From Superficieibacter sp. HKU1 (GTDB lineage Bacteria > Pseudomonadota > Gammaproteobacteria > Enterobacterales > Enterobacteriaceae), in assembly GCF_029319185.1 (NCBI RefSeq), contig NZ_CP119754.1, positions 4,526,001-4,590,000 of the forward strand: 64,000 nt of DNA. The letters run 5' to 3'. The position numbers and the translations under genes are program-made. The notes under the pieces were generated by a model. The model was not told the origin of the DNA. It did no database searches and saw only the letters and a list, made by a program, of their open reading frames with translations. Positions 31,146 to 40,700 of this stretch are shown in pieces. Each line of letters begins with the position of its first letter. Position 1 is the stretch's first letter.

Positions 31146-32627
31146 TTAGCTTTTGCTTTCAGTAAAAATAGCCAGTTCATCCCAGATGGCATCAATACGT
31201 GCCGTTACGTCCGGATCTTTTTTGATGGGTCTTCCCCATTCGCGCTGCGTCTCACCCGGCCATTTATTCGTCGCATCCAGGCCCATTTTTGAGCCGAGAC
31301 CAGAAACCGGCGAGGCAAAATCCAGATAATCAATTGGCGTGTTTTCTACCAGTACCGTATCACGTGCAGGGTCCATACGGGTAGTGATCGCCCAAATCAC
31401 ATCGTTCCAGTCGCGAGCGTTTACGTCATCATCGCAGACAATAACGAACTTGGTGTACATAAACTGGCGCAGGAAAGACCATACGCCCATCATCACGCGT
31501 TTCGCGTGACCGGGATACTGTTTCTTCATCGTTACCACCGCCAGCCGATAGGAGCATCCTTCCGGCGGCAGGTAGAAATCGACAATCTCCGGAAACTGCT
31601 TTTGCAGAATCGGTACAAAGACTTCGTTGAGCGCGACGCCCAGCACCGCCGGTTCATCTGGCGGACGTCCGGTATAAGTGGAATGATAAATCGCGTCTTC
31701 ACGCTGGGTAATATGCGTCACGGTGAAAACCGGGAAGTTATCGACCTCGTTATAGTAGCCAGTATGATCGCCATAGGGACCTTCCGGTGCCATTTCGCCT
31801 GGCTCAATATATCCCTCAAGTACAATTTCCGCGCTGGCGGGCACTTCGAGATCGTTCGAGAGACACTTCACTACTTCCGTTTTGGTGCCGCGCAGCAGGC
31901 CGGCAAAGGCGTATTCGGAGAGCGTATCAGGCACTGGCGTGACAGCGCCGAGAATAGTCGCCGGATCGGCACCCAGCGCCACTGAAACCGGGAAGCGCTC
32001 GCCCGGATGGGCGGCACGCCACTCCTGATAATCCAGCGCGCCGCCGCGGTGCGACAGCCAGCGCATAATCAGCTTATTTTTGCCAATCAGCTGCTGGCGA
32101 TAAATGCCTAAATTCTGCCGCTCTTTATGCGGCCCGCGGGTAACCGTCAGCCCCCAGGTAATCAGCGGCGCGGCATCTTCTGGCCAGCAGGTCATAATCG
32201 GAATACGTGATAAATCGACCTCGTCGCCCTTGAACACCTTTTGCTGACAGGGTGCGCCACGCAGACGTTTCGTCGGCATATTCAGCACTTGCTTAAACTG
32301 CGGCAGTTTATCGAACAGATCGCGAAACCCTTTCGGTGGTTCCGGCTCTTTCAAAAAGGCCAGCAGCTTGCCGACCTCGCGTAACGCTTTAACGTCCTGC
32401 TGGCCCATGCCCATCGCCACGCGCTCAGGCGTGCCGAAGAGATTGCACAGCACCGGCATCGTATAACCTTTTGGGTTCTCAAACAGCAGCGCAGGCCCGC
32501 CCGCCCGCAGCGTGCGATCGGCAATTTCGGTGATTTCAAGATGAGGATCGACCGCAAGCGTAATGCGTTTAAGTTCACCCTGCTGTTCCAGCAGCGTCAG
32601 AAAATCGCGTAAGTCGTGGTATTTCAT
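31146..32627 (-). CDS. ubiD: 4-hydroxy-3-polyprenylbenzoate decarboxylase
   Basis: UbiD decarboxylates 4-hydroxy-3-octaprenylbenzoate in ubiquinone synthesis using prenylated FMN supplied by UbiX. The 493-residue protein (E. coli about 497) starts MKYHDLRDFLTLLEQQGEL and contains the E-R-E type catalytic region and the PEGPYGDHTGYY segment. It is divergent from rfaH. Confidence 0.97.
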   Translation of the reverse strand: MKYHDLRDFLTLLEQQGELKRITLAVDPHLEITEIADRTLRAGGPALLFENPKGYTMPVLCNLFGTPERVAMGMGQQDVKALREVGKLLAFLKEPEPPKGFRDLFDKLPQFKQVLNMPTKRLRGAPCQQKVFKGDEVDLSRIPIMTCWPEDAAPLITWGLTVTRGPHKERQNLGIYRQQLIGKNKLIMRWLSHRGGALDYQEWRAAHPGERFPVSVALGADPATILGAVTPVPDTLSEYAFAGLLRGTKTEVVKCLSNDLEVPASAEIVLEGYIEPGEMAPEGPYGDHTGYYNEVDNFPVFTVTHITQREDAIYHSTYTGRPPDEPAVLGVALNEVFVPILQKQFPEIVDFYLPPEGCSYRLAVVTMKKQYPGHAKRVMMGVWSFLRQFMYTKFVIVCDDDVNARDWNDVIWAITTRMDPARDTVLVENTPIDYLDFASPVSGLGSKMGLDATNKWPGETQREWGRPIKKDPDVTARIDAIWDELAIFTESKS

Positions 32628-32744
32628 GGCGTCAGTATGGCCTCTTTGTCAGCGGTTTATTATACGGCCTAAGGCAGGGGGATGCTGTATTTTTGTTAAA
32701 TCAGGGTGAATTCTGATCTTGCTAACAATCAGCGGGGATTATAA

Positions 32745-32773
32745 TTAACTTAAGGGCGTCCTTTTGTTATGCT
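32745..32773 (+). promoter_or_regulatory. Predicted rfaH promoter
   Basis: TTAACT (32745-32750) and TATGCT (32768-32773) are 17 bp apart, with an extended -10 TGT just before the -10. It would give a leader of about 24 nt before the rfaH ATG. A second TATAAT at 32740-32745 is also present. Confidence 0.6.
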
Positions 32774-32803
32774 TGCGCCCCGGATTAGTGGAATAGAGCC
32801 ATT

Positions 32804-33292
32804 ATGCAAGCCTGGTATTTACTGTACTGCAAACGCGGACAACTTCAGCGCGCACAGGAGCATCTCGAACGCCAGGCGGTAAACTGCCTGACGCCCATGA
32901 TCACCCTGGAGAAAATGGTGCGTGGCAAACGTACTCCAGTCAGCGAGCCTTTATTCCCCAACTATATGTTCGTTGAGTTCGATCCGGAAGTTATTCATAC
33001 CACCACCATTAACGCCACGCGCGGCGTCAGCCATTTTGTCCGTTTCGGCGCAAAAGCGGCGACCGTTCCCTCAGCGGTAATCCATCAGCTTTCCATCGCT
33101 AAGCCTGAAGGGATCACCGATCCCGGCACGCCATACCCTGGCGACAGCGTGCTCATCACCGAAGGGGCATTTGAAGGGCTGGAAGCGATTTTCACCGAGC
33201 CTGACGGCGAAGCCCGCTCTATGCTGCTGCTAAATCTGTTAAATAAACAGGTCATGCACAGCGTGAAAAATACCGAATTCCGCAAGGTCTGA
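32804..33292 (+). CDS. rfaH: Transcription antiterminator RfaH
   Basis: RfaH is the NusG paralogue that is recruited at ops sites and promotes expression of long operons for LPS core, O antigen, capsule, haemolysin and conjugation. The 162-residue protein has the NGN domain (MQAWYLLYCKRGQLQRAQEHL, then FPNYMFVEFDP) and the metamorphic C-terminal KOW domain (about 115-162). It differs from E. coli RfaH at a noticeable number of positions in the linker and C-terminal half (for example AKAATVPSAV). It converges on tatD with a 3-bp gap. Confidence 0.97.
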   Translation: MQAWYLLYCKRGQLQRAQEHLERQAVNCLTPMITLEKMVRGKRTPVSEPLFPNYMFVEFDPEVIHTTTINATRGVSHFVRFGAKAATVPSAVIHQLSIAKPEGITDPGTPYPGDSVLITEGAFEGLEAIFTEPDGEARSMLLLNLLNKQVMHSVKNTEFRKV

Positions 33293-33295
33293 CGC

Positions 33296-34078
33296 TTAAA
33301 ACTGTATTCCGAATAAAGCCCGGACATTGGCGTCAGTGATGCTTTCCAGCGTGTCTGAGGTTTCCCCCCGCCAGTGCGCCACGCGTTCAAGAATGTGCTT
33401 CAGCAGCGCAGGTTCATTACGCCGGGAGGCGGGTTTTGGCCGGATATCGCGCGGCAGTAGCCAGGGCGCATCGGTCTCAATCATCAGCCTTTCTGCGGGA
33501 ATAAAAGGCAATAATTCCCGCAGTTCCAGTCCGCGCCGTTCATCGCATACCCAACCGGTGATGCCAATATACAGCCCCCGATCGATACACTGCTGCATTT
33601 CCTCGCGCGTACCGGTAAAACAGTGAACGACTGCACCCGGCAGCTTATCCAGCCAGGGTTCCAGCAAAGTCATAAAACGCGAATGCGCATCGCGGCAGTG
33701 GAGAAATACAGGCATTGAAAGTTCAGCGGCCATCGCCAGCTGCGCGCTGAACGCCGCTTCCTGCGCCTGCGACGTGGAGTAATTACGGTTAAAATCCAGC
33801 CCGCATTCCCCAATCGCCACCACTTCCGGCTGCGATGCCAGCGCGTAGATAGCGTCGGCAACTTCCGCACTCCAGCTACTGCTGTCATGAGGGTGTACGC
33901 CCGCGGTTGACCAGCAATTGGCCAGTTCCCGCGTCATTCGCTGCGCCTGCTCGCTTTCATGCTGATTGGTACCGGTTAATAGCATCCCGCTGACGCCTGC
34001 GTCCCGCGCGCGGGCCACAACGTCTGCGTAGTCTTTTGCAAACTGCGAGCTGGTAAGATTCACACCGATATCAAACAT
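33296..34078 (-). CDS. tatD: 3'-5' ssDNA/RNA exonuclease TatD
   Basis: TatD is a metal-dependent TIM-barrel nuclease active in DNA repair and degradation; it is not part of the Tat translocon. Starting at the ATG at 34076-34078 (MFDIGVNLTSSQF) gives 260 residues as in E. coli; an upstream in-frame start adds six unconserved residues. Metal-site motifs include TAGVHPHDS, AIGECGLDFNRN, FLHCRDAH, HCFTG and ETDAPWLLPRD. A terminator and two REP units separate it from tatC. Confidence 0.97.
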   Translation of the reverse strand: MFDIGVNLTSSQFAKDYADVVARARDAGVSGMLLTGTNQHESEQAQRMTRELANCWSTAGVHPHDSSSWSAEVADAIYALASQPEVVAIGECGLDFNRNYSTSQAQEAAFSAQLAMAAELSMPVFLHCRDAHSRFMTLLEPWLDKLPGAVVHCFTGTREEMQQCIDRGLYIGITGWVCDERRGLELRELLPFIPAERLMIETDAPWLLPRDIRPKPASRRNEPALLKHILERVAHWRGETSDTLESITDANVRALFGIQF

Positions 34079-34089
34079 CGTTTTCCCCA

Positions 34090-34115
34090 AAAACAAACCG
34101 CCCTGAACGGGCGGT
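34090..34115 (-). terminator. tatABC terminator
   Basis: ACCGCCC (34097-34103) and GGGCGGT (34109-34115) pair around a 5-nt loop; the minus strand continues TTGTTTTTGG. It lies between tatC and tatD, so tatD may be expressed at a lower level than tatABC. Confidence 0.85.
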
Positions 34116-34149
34116 CAGACTGCTGACAAACGTTATACCGTGGACTGAT

Positions 34150-34247
34150 GCCTGGCGGCGCTTCGCTTGCACAGGCCTACGGATTGCGAATAACTTACTG
34201 ATATTGATGATTTTCGTAGGCCGGGTAAGGCAAAGCCGCCACCCGGC
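34150..34247. repeat. Pair of REP units (BIME) between tatC and tatD
   Basis: Two palindromic REP-like units face each other: GCCTGGCGGCGCTTCGCTTG then AGGC at 34150-34176, and CGTAGGCCGGGTAAGG then ACCCGGC at 34215-34247. The CCTACG/CGTAGG ends are inverted relative to each other, the usual layout of a BIME. Confidence 0.75.
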
Positions 34248-34315
34248 AAAACGGCGCATACAATATACAAAACAGTTTTGCCATCTAACTTCAGCCGCCC
34301 TTCACGTACAATTAA

Positions 34316-35083
34316 CTATTCTTCGCTTTCAGCTTCCTGCGCGGCATCTTCATCGCGGTTACGTCGTTTGCCGACGTAAAAACGCGAGAAGAACAGGCCC
34401 ACTTCAAACAGGCAATACATCGGGATCGCCAGCAGCGTCTGTGAGAACACATCCGGCGGCGTCAGCAGCATGCCGACCACAAATGCGCCGACCAGCACGT
34501 AAGGTCGCTTGCCGCGCAAATCATCAGGCGTCGTCACCCCCATCCAGCAGATCAGGATAATAGCGACCGGCACCTCGAAGGCAACGCCAAAGGCCATAAA
34601 CAGCGCCATAACAAAGCTCAGGTAGCTACTGATATCCGTCGAGACCTGAACCCCTTCCGGTGCGGTATGCGTCAGAAAACCAAACGCCAGTGGGAATACG
34701 ACAAAGTAGGCAAACGCCATCCCGATGTAAAAGAGTAGTGTGCTGGAAACCAGCAGCGGCATCACCAGACGGCGTTCATGTTTATACAGCGCTGGCGCGA
34801 CAAAGGCCCAAACCTGATAAAGAATGACGGGTGCAGATAAGATTATCGAGACCATAAAGGTCAGTTTAATCGGGGTGAAAAACGGCGACGCCACATCGGT
34901 GGCAATCATCGTAGCACCCAGCGGCATTTGCTTAATCAGCGGCGCGGATACCAGGTAGTAAATGTCATTGGCAAAATAAACCAGCGCCAGAAAAATGACG
35001 ATAACAGCAATAATGCTGTTAAGCAGGCGCTTGCGCAGTTCAATCAGATGCGCAATAAGGGGTTGAGTATCTTCTACGGCCAT
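34316..35083 (-). CDS. tatC: Sec-independent protein translocase TatC
   Basis: TatC is the twin-arginine signal-peptide receptor of the Tat pathway. The 255-residue protein starts MAVEDTQPLIAHLIELRKRLLN and has six predicted membrane spans, with the conserved FVAPALYKHERR loop after the second. E. coli TatC is 258 residues. It is 2 bp from tatB. Confidence 0.97.
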   Translation of the reverse strand: MAVEDTQPLIAHLIELRKRLLNSIIAVIVIFLALVYFANDIYYLVSAPLIKQMPLGATMIATDVASPFFTPIKLTFMVSIILSAPVILYQVWAFVAPALYKHERRLVMPLLVSSTLLFYIGMAFAYFVVFPLAFGFLTHTAPEGVQVSTDISSYLSFVMALFMAFGVAFEVPVAIILICWMGVTTPDDLRGKRPYVLVGAFVVGMLLTPPDVFSQTLLAIPMYCLFEVGLFFSRFYVGKRRNRDEDAAQEAESEE

Positions 35084-35085
35084 TT

Positions 35086-35616
35086 TTACGCTTTATCACT
35101 TGAAGAAGAGGATGAGTCAGAAACGGGTGCGGCAAGCGTTTTTTTCGCCAGCGTCACAGGAACCTCAGTGGTTTCCGCCTCGGGCGTCCGGGGAGAGTGT
35201 TCCTGGGCGCTGGCCTGATTTTCGGCCGTCGCGGGAGTCACGCCTTCGTGCTGCGCTTCGTTGCCTTTCACCAGCGGATTATGGATGGTATGGGCTTCGT
35301 CACTCTCTTTTTCGGGATCGTGAGCGCTGTAAGAGCGTTTCATGGATTCCGCGGCTTCACGCAGTTCATCCATGGAGGCTTTCAATTCAGGCGTTAAGTT
35401 GTTGAGACTGGCCTTTTCCACTTTCTTCAGACTGTCCTGAAGCTCCTGGACTTTTAACTCCTGCGCCAGCTCATTTTGCACTGTCGACGCCAGAGAACGC
35501 ATAGCGCGTATCCAGCCGACAACCGTTTTAACAGCCACTGGTAGACGTTTTGGCCCAAGAACGATCAGGCCAATAACGAACACCAGCAACAGTTCACTAA
35601 AACCAATGTCAAACAC
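35086..35616 (-). CDS. tatB: Sec-independent protein translocase TatB
   Basis: TatB joins TatC to form the twin-arginine receptor complex. The 176-residue protein (E. coli 171) has the N-terminal membrane helix MFDIGFSELLLVFVIGLIVL, the GPKRLPVAV hinge, an amphipathic helix and a long charged tail. The tail carries a serine run (SDSSSSSSDKA) and is the most variable part. It is 3 bp from tatA and 2 bp from tatC. Confidence 0.97.
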   Translation of the reverse strand: MFDIGFSELLLVFVIGLIVLGPKRLPVAVKTVVGWIRAMRSLASTVQNELAQELKVQELQDSLKKVEKASLNNLTPELKASMDELREAAESMKRSYSAHDPEKESDEAHTIHNPLVKGNEAQHEGVTPATAENQASAQEHSPRTPEAETTEVPVTLAKKTLAAPVSDSSSSSSDKA

Positions 35617-35619
35617 GAA

Positions 35620-35874
35620 TTACACCTGCTTGTCGTCGTGGCGTTTGATCTCTTCCTTCCTGGCCTCTTCCTGTTTTTCCGCGAGCGTTTTAGTCGAGAA
35701 ATCTGCATCCTGAGTCGGTGGCGTTTTCTTCTCATCTTCATCGCTCATGGCTTTCTTAAAGCCTTTGATCGAAGACCCCAAATCAGAACCCAGCGAGCTG
35801 AGTTTCTTGGTACCAAACAGCAGCACCACAATAACGACGATAATCAATAACTGCCAGATGCTAATACCACCCAT
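35620..35874 (-). CDS. tatA: Sec-independent protein translocase TatA
   Basis: TatA oligomerises to form the Tat export pore. The 84-residue protein has the short membrane helix (GGISIWQLLIIVVIVVLLFG), the FGTKKL hinge, an amphipathic helix (SSLGSDLGSSIKGFKKAM) and an acidic/basic tail ending KRHDDKQV. E. coli TatA is 89 residues. It is the first gene of tatABC, 95 bp after ubiB. Confidence 0.97.
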   Translation of the reverse strand: MGGISIWQLLIIVVIVVLLFGTKKLSSLGSDLGSSIKGFKKAMSDEDEKKTPPTQDADFSTKTLAEKQEEARKEEIKRHDDKQV

Positions 35875-35969
35875 ACAAAACCCTCAATGACAAACTCGCA
35901 AGGTGACGAGTGTGAATAAATAAGCGATCGTATTTTACGCCGGGCGTTTTTGCGATCGCGATGCGAAAT

Positions 35970-37610
35970 CTAGCGCGTTTTGCGCCAGCCGATAAGCCAT
36001 ACCACAAGGCCACCAGCGATGAGCCAGGCGGGCATCATTTCCCAGTCAGGTCGATTAATCAACAGTAGTGTTCCACTGAGAATCAACGTGGCCCCCATTC
36101 CAAACAAATAGCGGGATTGTCCCTGTCGCACGTGATTAACCTGAAGTTCCACAGCGATTTTATCAACACTATGTTGCAATTGCTTGTGCTGACGCAGGCT
36201 GTTGTAAATCAGTTCAGGTATTTCCGGCATTTTTTCAATCCAGAACGGTGTTTTCTCCTTGCACGCCCGGATCAGCGAAGGAATACCCACCTGATCTTTG
36301 ATCCACGTTTCCAGGAAAGGTTTCGCAGTTTTCCATAAATCGAGCTGTGGATAAAGCTGTCTGCCCACGCCTTCGATATACAGTAATGTCTTCTGCAGAA
36401 GAACAAGCTGCGGCTGTACTTCCATATTAAAACGGCGCGCCGTGTTGAACAGGTTCAACAGCACATGACCAAACGAGATTTCTGCCAGCGGCTTCTCGAA
36501 GATTGGCTCGCAAACGGTACGGATCGCAAATTCAAACTCTTCCACGTTGGTGTCTGGCGGTACCCAGCCGGAATCAACGTGAAGCTCCGCCACCTTACGA
36601 TAATCTCGATTAAAGAAGGCGATAAAGTTCTCGGCCAGATAGCGTTTGTCTTCCTTGTTAAGCGAACCAACGATACCGCAGTCAATGCCAATATACTGCG
36701 GATCTTCAGGATGGTCATAACTCACAAAAATGTTGCCAGGATGCATATCCGCATGGAAAAAACTGTCGCGAAAGACCTGGGTAAAGAAAACCTGCACTCC
36801 GCGTTCGGCCAGCAGTTTCATGTTGGTGCCGTGCTGCTCAAGTTGGGCAGTGTCAGAAATAGGGATACCGTAAATACGCTCCATTACCAGCATATTCTGG
36901 CTACAGTAGTCGGAATAGACTTCCGGCACGTACAGCATGGGGCTATCTTCAAAGTTGCGGCGTAGCTGAATGGCATTCGCGGCTTCACGCAGCAAATCCA
37001 GCTCATCTATCAGCGTTTTTTCATACTCGCGCACCACTTCCATTGGGCGCAGGCGGCGACCGTCTGGCAGCAGACGTGGAACCCAGCGCGCGAGCCGGTG
37101 GATTAGCTTCATGTCAGCTTTGATGACCGGCAGGATATCCGGGCGGATCACCTTGATGACCACCTCTTTGCCGTTATCTTTAAGCCGCGCCGTATGCACC
37201 TGAGCAATCGATGCCGAGGCCAGTGGATTGATATCGAAATCGTCAAACCACGTTTCTACCGGCAGATCGCCCATCGCTTTTTCAATCTGCTGTTTGGCCA
37301 GCACGCCGTCAAAAGGCGCGACCTTGTCCTGCAACATCGCCAGCTGATCGGCGATTTGCGGCGGGAAGAGGTCACGGCGGGTTGAGAGCATCTGCCCAAA
37401 TTTAATCCATACCGGCCCCAGTTCCTGTAACGCCAGGCGCAGGCGTTCACCTAAAAGCCGGTCTTTGTGACGGTTGGGCATCCAGAACAGCGTGCGCCGC
37501 CAGAGTCTCAGCGGCAGCGTAAGGCGCATTCTTGGGATCAGCTCATCGAGCCCGTAGCTCAAAAATGTCTGGATGATAAAATACAGGCGGCGAACTTCAC
37601 CTGGGGTCAT
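35970..37610 (-). CDS. ubiB: Ubiquinone biosynthesis protein UbiB (ADCK/ABC1 family)
   Basis: UbiB is an atypical kinase-like ATPase required for ubiquinone synthesis, probably mobilising lipid intermediates at the membrane. The 546-residue protein has the family KxGQ motif (VWIKFGQMLSTRRD), the kinase-like core with HADMHPGNIFV and GIDCGIVG, and two C-terminal membrane helices. It overlaps ubiJ by 4 bp in the ubiE-ubiJ-ubiB cluster. Confidence 0.98.
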   Translation of the reverse strand: MTPGEVRRLYFIIQTFLSYGLDELIPRMRLTLPLRLWRRTLFWMPNRHKDRLLGERLRLALQELGPVWIKFGQMLSTRRDLFPPQIADQLAMLQDKVAPFDGVLAKQQIEKAMGDLPVETWFDDFDINPLASASIAQVHTARLKDNGKEVVIKVIRPDILPVIKADMKLIHRLARWVPRLLPDGRRLRPMEVVREYEKTLIDELDLLREAANAIQLRRNFEDSPMLYVPEVYSDYCSQNMLVMERIYGIPISDTAQLEQHGTNMKLLAERGVQVFFTQVFRDSFFHADMHPGNIFVSYDHPEDPQYIGIDCGIVGSLNKEDKRYLAENFIAFFNRDYRKVAELHVDSGWVPPDTNVEEFEFAIRTVCEPIFEKPLAEISFGHVLLNLFNTARRFNMEVQPQLVLLQKTLLYIEGVGRQLYPQLDLWKTAKPFLETWIKDQVGIPSLIRACKEKTPFWIEKMPEIPELIYNSLRQHKQLQHSVDKIAVELQVNHVRQGQSRYLFGMGATLILSGTLLLINRPDWEMMPAWLIAGGLVVWLIGWRKTR

Positions 37611-38212
37611 TTGTCCTCCAGCTTTTCCAGCCGTGTCATCAGAGTAGTAGCCGAACGTTCGACGGCAGCGACTTCTTCAGCAAACCACGCCACTTCCAGC
37701 GCACCCGGTGCCAGACGCCACTCTTCCGTCAGCGCATCGGCCACATAACGCTGCTGGCGCTGCACGCTACGATTCAGAAAGGTCGCTCCACGGCGTAAAA
37801 AGCGGCTCACGCCTTCGGCAGCAATATCGCCTGTCCACGGAGCCAGCAGCTCCGCCAGGTCGAACTCCGCCAGATCGCTTAAGGCGACAAAATTTTGCAC
37901 CACCTGAATATCGCCGTTCACTTCCAGCTCACCGCTGCGAATAAGCGCAGTAAGCTGCTGGCGGTCGCGCAGTTTTGGCAGCACGTTCAGGCGGGTAATC
38001 ACCGTACAGTCCGCCTCACCTTCCCACTCACCCAGCACATCAATCTGACGTTCGCTGAAACTGAGGACCAACGGCGAGGAGAACTCTTGCAGCACAACGC
38101 GTAATACTTTTCCCTGGAGACGCTGGCGGGCAGGTTTCAAACCGCGTTCACGCCACAGGAACGCGTTGAGGACATTTTCGATACCCGCAGTGATTAAGGG
38201 TTTAAACGGCAT
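37607..38212 (-). CDS. ubiJ: Ubiquinone biosynthesis accessory factor UbiJ
   Basis: UbiJ (formerly YigP) is an SCP2-domain lipid-binding scaffold of the soluble ubiquinone synthesis complex. The 201-residue protein shows the SCP2-like region (about 15-115) followed by a helical C-terminal part ending in TRLEKLEDK. It lies 12 bp after ubiE and overlaps ubiB by 4 bp, consistent with coupled expression. In E. coli a small RNA (EsrE) has been described in its 3' part; I did not test for it here. Confidence 0.95.
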   Translation of the reverse strand: MPFKPLITAGIENVLNAFLWRERGLKPARQRLQGKVLRVVLQEFSSPLVLSFSERQIDVLGEWEGEADCTVITRLNVLPKLRDRQQLTALIRSGELEVNGDIQVVQNFVALSDLAEFDLAELLAPWTGDIAAEGVSRFLRRGATFLNRSVQRQQRYVADALTEEWRLAPGALEVAWFAEEVAAVERSATTLMTRLEKLEDK

Positions 38213-38224
38213 TACGCTCTCCTG

Positions 38225-38980
38225 TTAAAACTTATAGCCACGATGCAGCGCGACGATACCTGCCGTCAGGTTGTAATAGCTCACGTTCTCCAGACCCGCG
38301 TCTTCCATCATCGCCTTCAGGGTTTCCTGATCGGGATGCATACGGATGGATTCAGCCAGATAACGGTAGCTTTCTGCATCATTCGCCACCATCTGCCCGA
38401 TGCGCGGCAGGACGTGGAACGAATAGGCGTCGTAGGCTTTACTCAGCGGATCGATAATCGGTTTAGAAAACTCCAGTACCAGCAGACGTCCGCCCGGCTT
38501 CAGTACGCGATACATCGAGCGCAGCGCTTTTTCTTTATCCGTTACGTTACGCAGGCCGAAAGAGATGGTGATGCAGTCAAAGATGTTGTCCGGGAAAGGC
38601 AGCGCTTCGGCATTGGCCTGAACGTATTCAACGTTGCCCACGACACCAAGATTACGCAGCTTCTCACGTCCCATCTTCAGCATAGAATCGTTAATATCTG
38701 CCAGCACGACGCGACCGGTGTCGCCGACGAGACGAGAAAATTTTGCCGTCAGATCGCCGGTACCCCCCGCCAGATCCAGCACGGTTTGCCCGCGACGCAC
38801 ACCGCTACAATCGATGGTATAACGCTTCCATAGGCGATGAATGCCGAACGACATCAGATCGTTCATGACATCGTATTTTGCGGCAACGGAATGGAATACA
38901 TGCGCCACCATGTCAGCTTTCTGCGCGCTGGCGACAGTCTGAAAACCAAAATGCGTCGTATCCTGAGAATTCTCGTCCAT
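38225..38980 (-). CDS. ubiE: Ubiquinone/menaquinone C-methyltransferase
   Basis: UbiE methylates the ring carbon of both 2-polyprenyl-methoxybenzoquinol and demethylmenaquinol. The 251-residue protein has the SAM-binding motif VLDLAGGTGDLT and the family signatures YDVMNDLMSFGIHRLWK and RMHPDQETLK. It is the first gene of the ubiEJB unit, 94 bp after rmuC. Confidence 0.98.
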   Translation of the reverse strand: MDENSQDTTHFGFQTVASAQKADMVAHVFHSVAAKYDVMNDLMSFGIHRLWKRYTIDCSGVRRGQTVLDLAGGTGDLTAKFSRLVGDTGRVVLADINDSMLKMGREKLRNLGVVGNVEYVQANAEALPFPDNIFDCITISFGLRNVTDKEKALRSMYRVLKPGGRLLVLEFSKPIIDPLSKAYDAYSFHVLPRIGQMVANDAESYRYLAESIRMHPDQETLKAMMEDAGLENVSYYNLTAGIVALHRGYKF

Positions 38981-39074
38981 CTTAAGGCCTGCTTATCAAG
39001 AAATTGTTCGTAAAGTGTAACAGATCAAGAACGTTTACCCTATGACTCAACCGCCGCGAGAGAAGGAGTTTAGA

Positions 39075-40481
39075 TCATGACCCCCCGGAGTTTTGCGCAG
39101 AGAATTCGCGCTCGTCATCGGCTTCCGCTCCTGAGCGTAGTCGAAATTCTTCATCCTGGGCGGTAGCCTGTTCGGCTAATTCCGGATTAATCTCGCGCTT
39201 GATCTCCACGCCAAGGCCGCGAAAAGCTTCCGCCTGCGACAATACATTACCACGCCCGGAGGTCAGTTTTTTCATCGCCTGCCGATAGTTGTCCTGCGCT
39301 TTATCGAGGCTTTGCCCCACCGACGACATATCGTCAACGAACAGGCGCATTTTGTCGTACAGGCGGCTGGCACGCTCGGCAATATGCTGTGCGTTGCGGC
39401 TTTGATGCTCGTAACGCCACAGATTGGAAATGGTGCGCAACGCCACCAGTAGCGTGGTCGGACTGACCAGCATGATATTGTTTTTCAGCGCTTCGGTAAT
39501 CAGCTCCGGCTGGCGATCGAGTGCCAGCAAAAATGCCGGTTCAACGGGGATAAACATCAATACATAGTCGAGACTGCGCAGCCCCGGCAACTGCTGATAA
39601 TCTTTACGCCCCAGCAGGCGGATATGATTGCGCACCGAGGCGATGTGTTCCTGAAGAGCGGCCTCGCGGGTGTACTCTTCTTCGGCATTGAAGTAACGCT
39701 CATAGGCCACCAGCGTCATTTTGGCATCAACCACCACGTCTTTGCCCTGCGGCAGGCGGACGATCACGTCCGGCTGCATCCGCGAACGGGTGTCGGTTTC
39801 GATACTTACCTGGGTTTCATATTCATGGCCTTCACGCAGCCCGGAGGCTTCCAGTACGCGGGTCAGTACCACTTCTCCCCAGTTGCCCTGCGCTTTGTTG
39901 TCGCCTTTCAGGGCGCGCGTGAGGTTGAGGGCTTCCTGCGCCATTTGCGCATTAAGCTGCTGGAGGTTACGGATTTCATGCGCCAGGGTGTGCCTTTCCC
40001 GCGCCTCCTGGCCAAAACTGTCCTGCACCTGGCGGCGAAAACCGTCAAGCTGCTCGCGCAACGGCGTCAGCAGGCCGTGCAGGCTCTGACGATTTTGCTC
40101 ATCCACCCGGCGGTTGCTGTGCTCGAAAATGCGGTTGGCGAGATTTTCAAATTGCTCGTTAAGCCGCTGCTCGCTGTTGATCATCTGGCGGGTTTTGTCC
40201 TGAGACGCTTCAAGGCGAGTCGTTACTTCGCGCAGGTCGGCTTCCAGCGAGGTGTTGATTTCCCGCAGGCTACGCAGCTCGTTATTCAGCAGTTCGCACT
40301 CGTTGCGCCAGTGGCTGTGCTGAGCAAGCTGCTGCTTTGCGGCGCTCAGTTCGCCAAAAACCTCCCGCTGCTCCGCAAGAATCTCGGCCTGCTGCTGCGC
40401 GGCACGATAGCTTGCCGCCAGCCAACCGACGACGATCCCCGCCAGCATCAGCAGTACGCTGATAATGATTGCGCTGTCCAT
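39075..40481 (-). CDS. rmuC: DNA recombination protein RmuC
   Basis: RmuC limits recombination at inverted repeats and belongs to the restriction-endonuclease-like fold families. The 468-residue protein has an N-terminal membrane anchor (IIISVLLMLAGIVVGWLAA), a long coiled coil (about 30-190) and the conserved nuclease-like domain with PDVIVRLPQGKDVVVDAKM. E. coli RmuC is about 475 residues. The C-terminal tail is acidic and variable. Confidence 0.96.
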   Translation of the reverse strand: MDSAIIISVLLMLAGIVVGWLAASYRAAQQQAEILAEQREVFGELSAAKQQLAQHSHWRNECELLNNELRSLREINTSLEADLREVTTRLEASQDKTRQMINSEQRLNEQFENLANRIFEHSNRRVDEQNRQSLHGLLTPLREQLDGFRRQVQDSFGQEARERHTLAHEIRNLQQLNAQMAQEALNLTRALKGDNKAQGNWGEVVLTRVLEASGLREGHEYETQVSIETDTRSRMQPDVIVRLPQGKDVVVDAKMTLVAYERYFNAEEEYTREAALQEHIASVRNHIRLLGRKDYQQLPGLRSLDYVLMFIPVEPAFLLALDRQPELITEALKNNIMLVSPTTLLVALRTISNLWRYEHQSRNAQHIAERASRLYDKMRLFVDDMSSVGQSLDKAQDNYRQAMKKLTSGRGNVLSQAEAFRGLGVEIKREINPELAEQATAQDEEFRLRSGAEADDEREFSAQNSGGS

Positions 40482-40570
40482 TCACCCTCCCGCATAACTC
40501 ATTCACCCTGCAAAATACGGCTTTGCTGTATAAACGTCCAGTTTAAAAGGTTTTTCTGCGAGGCGTTACG

Positions 40571-40599
40571 CAAAAAGAAAGGACCGAACAGGTCGGCCC
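40571..40599 (-). terminator. udp terminator
   Basis: GGGCCGA and TCGGTCC pair (one G-T) around a short loop on the minus strand, then TTTCTTTTT. It is about 100 bp past the udp stop. In between, 40636-40670 holds a second GC-rich imperfect palindrome (GGGTTGGG with CCCAATCCC) without a T-run. Confidence 0.75.
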
Positions 40600-40700
40600 T
40601 TCAGATCGCTGGCAAAGAGGCTGGTCAGGAGAAACGCCGGGATTGGGTTCCCGGAGGGAGGCCCAACCCGGTGGTCGTCCCGATATCAACGGACGGTTTG